From NCBI GenBank assembly GCA_013202335.1, contig JABMQR010000282.1, forward strand, positions 1 through 24,454: a stretch of DNA of 24,454 nt, written 5' to 3'. The DNA comes from Bacteroidota bacterium (GTDB taxonomy: Bacteria > Spirochaetota > Spirochaetia > JABMQR01). This document shows positions 7,246-15,065 of the stretch, piece after piece (positions within the stretch are counted from its first letter, which is position 1; each line of letters starts with the position of its first letter). A program made the translations under genes and the position numbers. The notes beneath the pieces are model-generated. The model was not told the DNA's origin. It ran no database searches and saw only the letters and a list, made by a program, of their open reading frames with translations.

Positions 7246-8910
7246 ATGAAAATTGCATTTGGCCAGATTAATACAACTATCGCTGATTTTATAGGAAATA
7301 AGAACAAGATTATCGGACAGACTGAAAAGGCAAAAAAAGCCGGAGCTGATCTTATTGTATTCCCTGAGATGGCTGTTTGTGGGTATCCACCCCTTGATTT
7401 AATGACCTACCCTGCATTTATAGATAATAACCAAAAGATAATAGCAGACCTGAAAAGTGAGCTGCCGAATAATATTGCTGTTGCTGTCGGTTATGTTGAA
7501 AGAAATTATTCAGGAACAGGAAAAGCTTACTATAATAGTGTTGCTGTTATGCATAATGGGGAAGTGCTGCACACTCAGCATAAAACCCTGCTGCCAACTT
7601 ATGATGTTTTTGATGAAGATCGCTATTTCGAGCCTGCCTCAGAAAGAACAATTTTAAATTTCAAGGGTAAAAAGATTGGCTTTGCAATTTGTGAGGATAT
7701 TTGGGCAGAGAATATCGGTGATTCGAGACTGACCTATCATAAAGATCCGGTAAAGGATCTTTGCACAGCGGGAGCCGATATTATTATTGCCCCATCAGCA
7801 TCACCCTTTTATAGCGGGAAAACAGCAGTTAGACGGCAACTTGTTGAGAGCATAAGTAAAACATACGGCTGTATAACTATCTATGTAAATGCCGTTGGTG
7901 CAAACGATCTCTTAATCTTTGACGGAAATTCTCTTGCTGCTTCGGAAAAGGGAGAAATCATTATGCACTGCAGGTCATTTGAGGAAGATTTACAAATTCT
8001 TGATACCGCTGCAGCCAATGTGATACCTGAAAGCAATCTTCTTGAGATCAATAATAAGAATGAAAACCTTAAAAAAGCATTAGTTCTTGGAGTACGGGAT
8101 TATATGCGGAAAAATGGGTTTAAAAGAGTGAACATCGGTCTCTCCGGCGGCATAGACTCAGCTCTTGTTGCAGTTATTGCGGCAAAGGCAATGGGACCGG
8201 AAAATGTACACTCGTATGGGATGCCAAGCAGATATTCATCCGACCATAGTCTAAACGATGCACGAAAGCTTGCAGAGAATCTGGGTATTGGTTTTGAGGT
8301 GCTTCCCATTGAGCACATGTTTACTGCTTCACTCGAAACCCTAAAAGGGAGTTTAGCCGGGACTCAGCCTGATACTACTGAGGAAAATCTTCAGGCCCGA
8401 ATACGCGGACTGCTGCTTATGGCCTGGTCAAATAAGAAGGGATCGCTACTTCTTGCTACGGGGAATAAATCAGAAATGGCTACAGGGTATTGTACGCTTT
8501 ATGGTGATATGTGCGGCAGCCTTGCGGTAATTGGAGATCTTTTTAAGACTGAGGTCTTTGCATTATGTCGGTATATAAACGAAAAAGCAGGATACGATCT
8601 GATTCCGGAGAATATTATTACAAAGCCGCCTTCTGCTGAGCTTCGTCATGATCAGAAAGATGAGGATAGTCTTCCCCCCTATGAAATACTTGATGGAATT
8701 CTTGATGCCCATATTATGAAATGTAAATCATTTGATGAAATTGTGGCCCTTGGGTTTAACGAGGATATCGTTCGGAGAATTATCAGGTTGACTGAGAAGT
8801 GTGAGTATAAAAGAAGACAGGCTGCTATAGTGCTGAAAGTTTCAGAAAAAGCCTTTGGAAACGGACGACGTATTCCTATTGCCCGGGCTATTTATGAGAC
8901 AGAAAAGTGA
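7246..8910 (+). CDS. nadE: Glutamine-dependent NAD(+) synthase
   Basis: Last step of NAD synthesis: converts nicotinate adenine dinucleotide to NAD using ATP and ammonia from glutamine; cytoplasmic. The N-terminal nitrilase-type glutaminase (about 1-250) has the full catalytic triad: Glu41 (FPEMAVCGYPP), Lys113 (HKTLLPTYDVFDEDRYF) and Cys149 (FAICEDIW). The C-terminal synthetase domain (about 275-554) has the PP-loop SGGIDS at 300-305 and the LLATGNKSEMATGY and GDLFKTEVFAL motifs. At 554 residues it is of usual two-domain length. GAGGGG at 7231-7236 lies 9 bases before the ATG. A TIGR04076-type small gene follows after 17 bases and is probably co-transcribed. Confidence 0.97.
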   Translation: MKIAFGQINTTIADFIGNKNKIIGQTEKAKKAGADLIVFPEMAVCGYPPLDLMTYPAFIDNNQKIIADLKSELPNNIAVAVGYVERNYSGTGKAYYNSVAVMHNGEVLHTQHKTLLPTYDVFDEDRYFEPASERTILNFKGKKIGFAICEDIWAENIGDSRLTYHKDPVKDLCTAGADIIIAPSASPFYSGKTAVRRQLVESISKTYGCITIYVNAVGANDLLIFDGNSLAASEKGEIIMHCRSFEEDLQILDTAAANVIPESNLLEINNKNENLKKALVLGVRDYMRKNGFKRVNIGLSGGIDSALVAVIAAKAMGPENVHSYGMPSRYSSDHSLNDARKLAENLGIGFEVLPIEHMFTASLETLKGSLAGTQPDTTEENLQARIRGLLLMAWSNKKGSLLLATGNKSEMATGYCTLYGDMCGSLAVIGDLFKTEVFALCRYINEKAGYDLIPENIITKPPSAELRHDQKDEDSLPPYEILDGILDAHIMKCKSFDEIVALGFNEDIVRRIIRLTEKCEYKRRQAAIVLKVSEKAFGNGRRIPIARAIYETEK

Positions 8911-8927
8911 GTTAACAGGGGGCAGAC

Positions 8928-9251
8928 ATGAGTGATAAGCTCACTTTAGAGAGTCACCAGGTACGAATCACCATCCTCAAGAAGCACTTCCACAAAGAAT
9001 TTGTAGAGAAGTACACGGCTGCCCCGGAACATTGGACGGAATGCAAACACTTCGAGGTGGGGGATGTCTTCGTTACATCAAGTGAGGCTCCGTGGGAAAT
9101 TCCGGCGGGATTCTGCGGCTGGGCGTGGGCAGATATCCAGAAGCTGGTGTATGGTATGGCAAGAGGGGGACAGGACGTGTTCGTCACGTGCTGCACTGAT
9201 GGCTATCGCCCTGTAGTATTCAAGCTTGAGAAGGTGAAAAGTATTAACTGA
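8928..9251 (+). CDS. TIGR04076-type small cytosolic protein
   Basis: Protein of 107 residues with the hallmarks of the TIGR04076 family: an N-terminal HQVRITILKK strand, FEVGDVFV, then the conserved core PAGFCGWAWADIQKLVYGM and the end VTCCTDGYRPVVFKLEKV. The function of the family is unknown to me; the conserved Cys and Trp residues suggest a ligand- or metal-binding fold. GGGGGCAG lies just before the ATG. The gene begins 17 bases after nadE, so it is likely in the same transcript. Its base composition is visibly richer in G and C than nadE (for example 9017-9075 and 9100-9200), a sign of recent arrival by transfer. Its stop codon overlaps the first base of a hairpin repeat. Confidence 0.8.
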   Translation: MSDKLTLESHQVRITILKKHFHKEFVEKYTAAPEHWTECKHFEVGDVFVTSSEAPWEIPAGFCGWAWADIQKLVYGMARGGQDVFVTCCTDGYRPVVFKLEKVKSIN

Positions 9252-9453
9252 GGTTCTTTCAAAATTATAAATTTTGAAAGAACGACCTCGGAATAAGATG
9301 CTTTGCATCTTATTCTTAAAAGTATGCTATGCATACTTCGATTTGTGAAGTTTTTAATGATTTATAATTACTTCTGATACAATAAGATAAAACATTCATC
9401 AAAAACCTTCTGGAGCCAATTCCTTATAAATCTTCGATTTATGAAATTGGCTC
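9250..9453 (+). repeat. Composite intergenic hairpin element, copy B (hairpin chain)
   Basis: Five modules in order. (1) Hairpin 9253-9266/9270-9283 with loop ATA, the same arms as copy A. (2) Perfect 11-bp hairpin 9291-9301/9305-9315, loop TTT. (3) Perfect 8-bp hairpin 9320-9327/9331-9338, loop TAT. (4) AT-rich core 9347-9410, bounded by GAAGTTTTT and AAAAACCTTC. (5) Hairpin 9413-9453, with GAGCCAATT/AATTGGCTC outer arms and ATAAATC/GATTTAT inner arms around TTC. It fills most of the gap between the TIGR04076 gene and the converging GH13 gene and may act in 3'-end formation for both. No coding potential seen. Confidence 0.8.
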
Positions 9454-9484
9454 AACTGACCCGAACCCGGTCGTAATCAGTAGG

Positions 9485-12400
9485 TTAATCCAGCATCAGT
9501 CCTGATACACGATACGCTGCACCGGATTCTTTTTTGAACCAGTCAATTATCGTATAGTACAGCTTCTGATCCCTGTCGGATATATGGTTGGGATGCAGCA
9601 GGACTTCACTAAATGCGAGCCAGAATAACGATTCCTGAAAAGATTCTTTATGATACCACTCAACTCCCTCATGCCAGTTTGCTTTTATAAAAAACCGATA
9701 AGGATGTATTGTCAGGAACAAGGCAAGCTGATCCCGTTTGTTTCGCCCCGCCTCAGTCATCTTCTCAAACCAGCCACTGTTTTCAATAAGCATGTCTACT
9801 GCGGAAGAAACCCTTAGTATATCTTGAGATGCAATCCCGCACTCATACAAACGATCATGCAGCAGCTCATCTAACATGAGTTCTGTAGAGAAATTCCGGT
9901 TTTTGTATGTAACATTCTCGGTGTTTAGAGGGAGACAGAGGAACCAGCCAGCAAGTACAGCAGGGATTTCGGGCATGAGAGATACTGAATTGCTGATATA
10001 TCTGCCTAAAGGAGAAGCAGGGTTTTTAATTGATTCAGCAAGAGTAAGAAGCACTTCGACGGTTCGTGCAGCAATTTCTGTATCGGGTTTGTAGACGCTG
10101 TTACGAAGAAACGAGTTATCAGGAAAGGATGTGTCTGCCCATGCTTCACTTACCAGTTGAATTGTTTTTATTAGGGTCGTTTTTAATGATTCAGCTGCCT
10201 CTTTTGATCCTGATAAAACGGATGTTATAAGAGAAATGGTATGTTCTGACACAAGAGGTTCAGCTGCTGTATGAACGGCGTGAAGACGAATACGCTTAGC
10301 TTCAAGCTCAATATCCTGGACACCTCTGCCGTCAAGATGTTCACAAAGACGACAATATATTCCATCAGTATCATGTAATTCATAAATATCGATAAAAACC
10401 TGTGTCTCATAGCCCCCAAGAATCAACTGTAATCCTTGTTCGTGAATTTCTGCTGCTGATCGAATATAAGAGAGCCCGTTATGAAATCCTTTGAGGACAC
10501 AATAATAATCAGAATCATTTGTTAAAAGAAGTGATTCGGCAAGAGTAGCGGTTATAATACGGCGTTCGTCTCCGTGAAAGCGTTTAAGGAATGGGGCAGA
10601 TTCAAGTATTCGCCCTCCTGCAGACTGATAGGAGTTATTATACAGAATCAGTGCCCGTTCTTCTTGTGAGCTGTTGGTAAATGCAAAGATACTTTCATTA
10701 ACACCGTGTTCACCATGAACGTCATAAAGAGCAAAGTTATCAGAGCCGGAAAAGAGATAACGTTTTTTTATTAATGGAAAAATCCGTTTATAGTGCGAAT
10801 CCACTAACGACTGATTTGGACTTTCATCCCAGTAGGACCGACTAAATTCCATTCCATATTTTTCCCTGTACCCCTCTATCTGCCCATGCCCAATCATAGG
10901 TAACCCCGGCATAGTTACGAGAAGCGTACATATTCCGAAATATTTATCACCATCCCCAAACTGCTCAATCGCAGTATCCTCATCGGGGTTGTTCATGAAG
11001 TTTACAAAACGTTTCAATACTTCCGGATCGAAGGCTATAGTGTTTTTAATGGTATCCCGGTATTTACGGTTTTCTTCCATTTTAAGCATATTCATAAAAG
11101 CACTGTTATACACTCTGTGCATACCTAAAGTGCGTACAAAATAACCTTCCATCATCCAAAAAGCTTCAGCGAGAAGGAGTGTATTGGGAACCTCCACAGC
11201 AATCCGGTCAACAACTTCCCTCCAGAACTCAACGGGGAGAGCATGGTCAAAATCAGATTGTTCCATACCAAATACTGCCCTTCCGGGAATATCTCCGCCG
11301 GTACCCGGTTTTGGGTACCACAATCTCTGTATATGTTTTTTTGCCAGAGTCATTGCTGCATCAAATCTGATAATTGGGAAATTTTTAGCTACATGGATTA
11401 TTGCCTGGATAACCATTTCGCGGGTTTCCGGGTTCAGGTAATTCAACTGTGCAGTATCGTTCCACGGCATGGAAGTTCCGTCATTACCATGATATATGTA
11501 GACAGAATTACCTGTTTGGTTGTCTGTTCGTTTGAAAGATACTGCTGCATCTGTTTGATCATAGTAATGATCTTCCAGAAAAATCCCTACATCCTGAGAT
11601 TTGGACAGATCCTGACTGTTGAAAGTATAAGCAGGGAATGGGGGAGTATCAGTCTGAAGAAAAAGATCCGGCCTGGTAAGTACCCAATCAGAATCAATTC
11701 CTGTATGGTTTGGAACCATATCACTAGCTAAACGGATTCCACGAAATGCACAGCGTTCCCTAAGATTATTCAGGGAGAATTCCCCTCCCAGCATGGATGC
11801 AATTTCATAGCTGTTTAAAGAGTATGCAGAGGCCTCAGCTTCCGGATTTCCTGTTGACTGTTTAATTTTTTTTGAGGCAGAACTTCTCTCCCATAATCCG
11901 ATTAGCCATAGGGCTGTAAACCCTCGTTCTGCAATTGTATCCAGTTCCTGATCAGGGATTTGATCCAGTCGTTCAATTTCATATCCATACATCCGGGAGA
12001 GTTGGTGAAGCCAGACGAGGGTACTTTTTGCAAGCATTACTACATTTGGCATCCAATCTGAATCCTTGCTAAAAGCCTCATACTCATGCTGTCCGGAGTG
12101 ATAATCTGCAACAAAGGTTGGTCCCGGACCTGGAGGAAAAACGGGCCGTTCCTCTTCTTTTAGAAAATCAAGGGATCGAAACAGGAATTTTTTACTGTAT
12201 GAAATGTATGGTTCCCACGTATCCAGTATATATTTCAGCTGTCCGGAAATACTTTTAGGTGAATGTTTTGCCGGAGCATCAAGAAAAGAGACTAAGTCCT
12301 GATCAGCATCCCATGACAGCGGAATTTTGGAAAGACTGTTTGAAATACTTTTTGCAAAAGGTTCCAGAACACCATCATCCTCAATGTTATGCATTTTATA

Positions 12401-12844
12401 AAGATCTTGTAGATTCCCTTGTGAAATTGCCGGATTCCGGTTCTCAACCAAAAGAAGGATAATCTCTCTAATTACATCTTCTTCAGAGACGAATTCCTGA
12501 TCAGCGGGCTTATCCTGATAGAGTTCGTTATAAGATGTAACCATATTTTCCTTAAAAACAGGTTTTTGGTTTGCTGTTTCGTTAAATAATTTAGTAAAAC
12601 TATTTCCGGTTGCTTCTGTGAAATAATCAAGGATATCCAGTTTCGCCAACCTTAGTACATACAAAGAGAGGAGTTTTCCTGGTGAGATGCGGGATTTTGG
12701 GTTGTCAATATGTAAGTTTATTTTATAAGAAAGCTGCTGAGCCTGTTGGTATAATTGAGTAATATCAGAAGACTGAAACACCGGTCCTAACAAATTAAAC
12801 TGATTTCGCGTTTCTTTGGATACGGGAAATTTTTTTTTGGCCAT
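9485..12844 (-). CDS. Large GH13 alpha-amylase-family glycosidase/transglycosidase
   Basis: Protein of 1119 residues acting on alpha-glucosidic bonds; no signal peptide, so probably cytoplasmic (glycogen or maltodextrin metabolism). The (beta/alpha)8 barrel lies at about 305-720: region I DMVPNH (375-380), region II IIRFDAAMT with nucleophile Asp495, region III LLLAEAF with acid/base Glu560, and region IV NNPDEDTA (618-625). Region IV has NP where most GH13 enzymes have NH, as in a minority of transferring subfamilies. Another family-like stretch is GNPEAEASAYSL (332-343). About 300 residues before the barrel and 390 after it match no domain I can name. AGGAG at 12851-12855 lies 6 bases before the ATG. 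It stands alone between repeat-filled gaps. The GH13 call is firm; the exact reaction is open. Confidence 0.9.
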   Translation of the reverse strand: MAKKKFPVSKETRNQFNLLGPVFQSSDITQLYQQAQQLSYKINLHIDNPKSRISPGKLLSLYVLRLAKLDILDYFTEATGNSFTKLFNETANQKPVFKENMVTSYNELYQDKPADQEFVSEEDVIREIILLLVENRNPAISQGNLQDLYKMHNIEDDGVLEPFAKSISNSLSKIPLSWDADQDLVSFLDAPAKHSPKSISGQLKYILDTWEPYISYSKKFLFRSLDFLKEEERPVFPPGPGPTFVADYHSGQHEYEAFSKDSDWMPNVVMLAKSTLVWLHQLSRMYGYEIERLDQIPDQELDTIAERGFTALWLIGLWERSSASKKIKQSTGNPEAEASAYSLNSYEIASMLGGEFSLNNLRERCAFRGIRLASDMVPNHTGIDSDWVLTRPDLFLQTDTPPFPAYTFNSQDLSKSQDVGIFLEDHYYDQTDAAVSFKRTDNQTGNSVYIYHGNDGTSMPWNDTAQLNYLNPETREMVIQAIIHVAKNFPIIRFDAAMTLAKKHIQRLWYPKPGTGGDIPGRAVFGMEQSDFDHALPVEFWREVVDRIAVEVPNTLLLAEAFWMMEGYFVRTLGMHRVYNSAFMNMLKMEENRKYRDTIKNTIAFDPEVLKRFVNFMNNPDEDTAIEQFGDGDKYFGICTLLVTMPGLPMIGHGQIEGYREKYGMEFSRSYWDESPNQSLVDSHYKRIFPLIKKRYLFSGSDNFALYDVHGEHGVNESIFAFTNSSQEERALILYNNSYQSAGGRILESAPFLKRFHGDERRIITATLAESLLLTNDSDYYCVLKGFHNGLSYIRSAAEIHEQGLQLILGGYETQVFIDIYELHDTDGIYCRLCEHLDGRGVQDIELEAKRIRLHAVHTAAEPLVSEHTISLITSVLSGSKEAAESLKTTLIKTIQLVSEAWADTSFPDNSFLRNSVYKPDTEIAARTVEVLLTLAESIKNPASPLGRYISNSVSLMPEIPAVLAGWFLCLPLNTENVTYKNRNFSTELMLDELLHDRLYECGIASQDILRVSSAVDMLIENSGWFEKMTEAGRNKRDQLALFLTIHPYRFFIKANWHEGVEWYHKESFQESLFWLAFSEVLLHPNHISDRDQKLYYTIIDWFKKESGAAYRVSGLMLD

Positions 12845-12862
12845 TGCACGCTCCTGAAGGGG

Positions 12863-12880
12863 TGGGTTTTTTCAAACCCA
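12863..12880. repeat. Small hairpin in the GH13 gene leader
   Basis: TGGGTTT (12863-12869) pairs with AAACCCA (12874-12880) around a 4-base loop. It sits 8 bases upstream of the GH13 Shine-Dalgarno on the minus strand, so it would be in the mRNA leader. Confidence 0.5.
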
Positions 12881-12887
12881 GTTACTT

Positions 12888-13060
12888 GAGGCAGTTTCAC
12901 AAATCAAAGATTTATAGAAACAGCCTGATCCATGAATACATGGATTTGAAGTTTTAAATTTGTAAATATATAATTATTTATAATATAAAGATATAAACAA
13001 ATTCGAAACTTCTGACTCATTGGCAGCTCTTTCTAAAATAGGTATTTTTGAAAGCGCCTC
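12888..13060 (+). repeat. Composite intergenic hairpin element, copy C
   Basis: Four modules. (1) Hairpin 12888-12926 (GAGGCAGTTTC arm, loop AAA), the same family as 9413-9453. (2) Hairpin 12928-12934/12939-12945. (3) AT-rich core 12948-13012 bounded by GAAGTTTT and GAAACTTC. (4) The tail CTTCTGACTCATTGG followed by an imperfect hairpin 13022-13060, whose minus strand starts GAGGCGCTTTCAAAA like copies A and B. Modules 3 and 4 align with copy A read on the minus strand, including AGTTTTnAATTTG and ATTGGnnGnTCTTTC. The 272-base gap between GH13 and pth is mostly this element. Confidence 0.75.
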
Positions 13061-13116
13061 ACTTAATAATTTTATCATTTTAAGTAATTTAATATACCAT
13101 GTAACACTATAAAATG

Positions 13117-13695
13117 TCAGGATGTGAATACGGTATACCGCCCTATAGGCTGACTTTTCAGGTTCTCAGATGAAAAGACCTGACACAGTAAATCTACGGC
13201 TGATTCTATACAGTCAGACAGCTGTGATTCTTCCAGCGGGGAAAACCGGCCGAGGACATAGGAAGAAACAGTCCCCCGATCAGGTCGCCCAATCCCCATT
13301 TTTAATCGATAAAAATCATTTGATCCAAGTGCTCCTGAAATTGACCGAAGACCATTATGTCCGGCGAGTCCACCGCCCTTTTGGAATACAAATGAACCAA
13401 ACGGTGTTTCGAGATCATCATGTACAACTAAAATCTTTTCAATAGGAATGGAGAAGAATTTGGCGCAGGAAGCTACGCCTGTACCGCTGTTGTTCATATA
13501 CTGACCCGGGCAGAGCAGAAGAGTTCTGGATTGCCCCCCAACAAGAAGCTCTGTAAAATCAGAATGGAATTTTTTTCGCCATGATATATCGGGGTACCTT
13601 TTCTCAAGGCTGCTGCATACCCTTTTCCCATAATTGTGACGGGTTGTTTTATATTTAATGCCGGGGTTTCCGAGGAACGCTGTTAGAACTGCCAT
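13117..13695 (-). CDS. pth: Peptidyl-tRNA hydrolase
   Basis: Releases tRNA from peptidyl-tRNAs dropped by stalled ribosomes; cytoplasmic. With the ATG at 13695 the 192-residue protein starts MAVLTAFLGNPGIKYKTTRH, the usual Pth opening, with catalytic His20 in TRHNYG. Other family motifs follow: GQYMNNSG, VVHDDLE and GGGLAGHNGLRSI. Longer starts at 13725 and 13797 would add residues with no counterpart in the family and would run through a promoter-like pair (TTGATT 13728-13733, AATGAT 13705-13710). No Shine-Dalgarno is seen. The gene diverges from the homocysteine operon. No terminator with a T-tract was found after it. Confidence 0.95.
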   Translation of the reverse strand: MAVLTAFLGNPGIKYKTTRHNYGKRVCSSLEKRYPDISWRKKFHSDFTELLVGGQSRTLLLCPGQYMNNSGTGVASCAKFFSIPIEKILVVHDDLETPFGSFVFQKGGGLAGHNGLRSISGALGSNDFYRLKMGIGRPDRGTVSSYVLGRFSPLEESQLSDCIESAVDLLCQVFSSENLKSQPIGRYTVFTS

Positions 13696-13704
13696 ATAGT
13701 ATGT

Positions 13705-13733
13705 ATCATTTATCAAGAATCTCATTAAATCAA
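13705..13733 (-). promoter_or_regulatory. Predicted weak promoter of pth
   Basis: Minus-strand TTGATT (13728-13733) and AATGAT (13705-13710) with a 17-base spacer, each 4 of 6 to consensus. The -10 ends 9 bases before the ATG at 13695, the same geometry as at 4691-4718. Confidence 0.3.
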
Positions 13734-13869
13734 GGGAGTTATGCTGGATGTAAAAAAAAATACTTATAACATGACGACAATAGAGTGAGTATACCAATGC
13801 CCGGCTTGTTTCTTGCCATAAAACACAAGAATGGTGTATTATCGGTTAAAGTTTTTCCATAAAATGTAA

Positions 13870-13875
13870 TATAAT
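13870..13875 (+). promoter_or_regulatory. -10 box of the homocysteine/methionine operon
   Basis: Perfect TATAAT at 13870-13875, 31 bases before the ATG at 13907, predicting a leader of about 25 bases. The best -35, TTAAAG (13846-13851, 18-base spacing), is poor, so an activator may be needed. The short leader leaves no room for a SAM or T-box riboswitch. Confidence 0.45.
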
Positions 13876-13906
13876 TCTTTATTCTGGGAATCAGTAGGTG
13901 GTAAAT

Positions 13907-15049
13907 ATGAAGACAATAGAGCAGATAAACGAGAAAATCCGGAACGGCAGTGCAGTTGTCTTTACAGCTGAAGAAGTCTCACGGATGGCCGAGACAATGA
14001 CTCCGGCAGAAATAGCTGAAGAGGTTGATGTTGTTACTACCGGTACGTTTGGACCTATGTGTTCTTCCGGTGCTTTTATTAATTTTGGACACTACAACCC
14101 GCCAATTAGAATGGAGGAGATCTCCCTGAATGATGTACCGATTTTTGCAGGAGTAGCTGCGGTTGATGCCTACATAGGGGCAACCTCAGAATCAGCTTTT
14201 GATGAAACCTATGGTGGAGCTCATATTATTGAGGACTTAATTGCCGGTAAAGATGTTAAGCTGAAGGCAAGAGCAAAAGGTACAGACTGCTATCCCACGA
14301 AAGAAGTGCAGACTGTCGTAAACAAAGATACGGTAAATGAGTTCTATCTTTTTAATCCGCGGAATGCATATCAAAATTATACTGTAGCGGTTAATTCTCA
14401 GAAACACTCAATCTATACCTACATGGGGAGCCTGATGCCCCACATGGAGAATGCCACCTATTCCACCTCAGGTGAATTGAGTCCACTACTTAATGATCCG
14501 GAACTTCGGACAATCGGGATTGGAACCAGAATTTTTCTCGGAGGAACCCAGGGGTTTGTCTCATGGTACGGGACTCAGTTTAATACACAAAAACCTAAGA
14601 ATGAACATGGTATACCCACAAGCAATGCGGCAACCCTTGCAGTTATTGGAAATGCAAAAGAAATGTCAACGGAATATATCAGGGCTGCATATTTTGAAAA
14701 ATACGGCGTGTCTATTTTTATCGGAATAGGAATACCCATCCCGGTTTTAGATGAGGATATTGCCAGAGCGGTTTCTATTAGGAACTGTCAAATTGAAACA
14801 TCGGTTGTTGATTATGGACTTGAAGATAAACCGGTTATTGGGATGGTCAATTACGAGGAACTGAGATCAGGAACTATCAATGTGCAGGGAAAAGAGATAA
14901 AGACCGGGGCCATGTCGAGCCTTGAGAAAGCAAGAAAAATAGCCGAAGAGTTAAAAACATGGATCAAAAACGGTGATTTTCTTCTTTCCCAGCCGGTTGA
15001 GATGATGCCGAAAAATTCCAGCGTAAAAGGGTTGGAACAACGTTCATAA
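13907..15049 (+). CDS. L-aspartate-semialdehyde sulfurtransferase (homocysteine biosynthesis, DUF39/COG1900)
   Basis: Catalyses insertion of sulfur into aspartate semialdehyde to give homocysteine, with reducing power from the neighbouring ferredoxin; the route is known from methanogens and from genetics in Desulfovibrio. The sequence has the family core TTGTFGPMCSSGAFINFGH with conserved Cys52, and a second conserved cysteine, Cys128, in ARAKGTDCYPTKE; the family is thought to carry persulfide on such cysteines. The GGTQGFVSWYGTQFN and GIGIPIPVLDEDIA stretches are also typical. At 380 residues it ends after the DUF39 domain, without the CBS domains of many archaeal forms. The ATG at 13907 has AGGTGG (13896-13901) upstream; the in-frame GTG at 13898 overlaps that site. 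First gene of the operon. Confidence 0.92.
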   Translation: MKTIEQINEKIRNGSAVVFTAEEVSRMAETMTPAEIAEEVDVVTTGTFGPMCSSGAFINFGHYNPPIRMEEISLNDVPIFAGVAAVDAYIGATSESAFDETYGGAHIIEDLIAGKDVKLKARAKGTDCYPTKEVQTVVNKDTVNEFYLFNPRNAYQNYTVAVNSQKHSIYTYMGSLMPHMENATYSTSGELSPLLNDPELRTIGIGTRIFLGGTQGFVSWYGTQFNTQKPKNEHGIPTSNAATLAVIGNAKEMSTEYIRAAYFEKYGVSIFIGIGIPIPVLDEDIARAVSIRNCQIETSVVDYGLEDKPVIGMVNYEELRSGTINVQGKEIKTGAMSSLEKARKIAEELKTWIKNGDFLLSQPVEMMPKNSSVKGLEQRS

Positions 15050-15065
15050 CAAAACGGGGAAAACA

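Noticed and set aside
11243..11731. A 162-codon plus-strand open frame inside the GH13 gene
   Set aside because: It overlaps the catalytic core of the GH13 gene on the other strand, including region II, and its translation has no recognisable domain.
4761..13060. Integron attC sites, suggested by palindromic intergenic elements of about 60-120 bases
   Set aside because: The GTTRRRY and RYYYAAC core sites are not present at the ends, the flanking genes are mostly ordinary chromosomal genes in both orientations, and no integrase is present.
13798..13906. SAM or T-box riboswitch controlling the methionine operon
   Set aside because: The predicted transcript leader is only about 25 bases and the whole gap shows no riboswitch-like stems or antiterminator.
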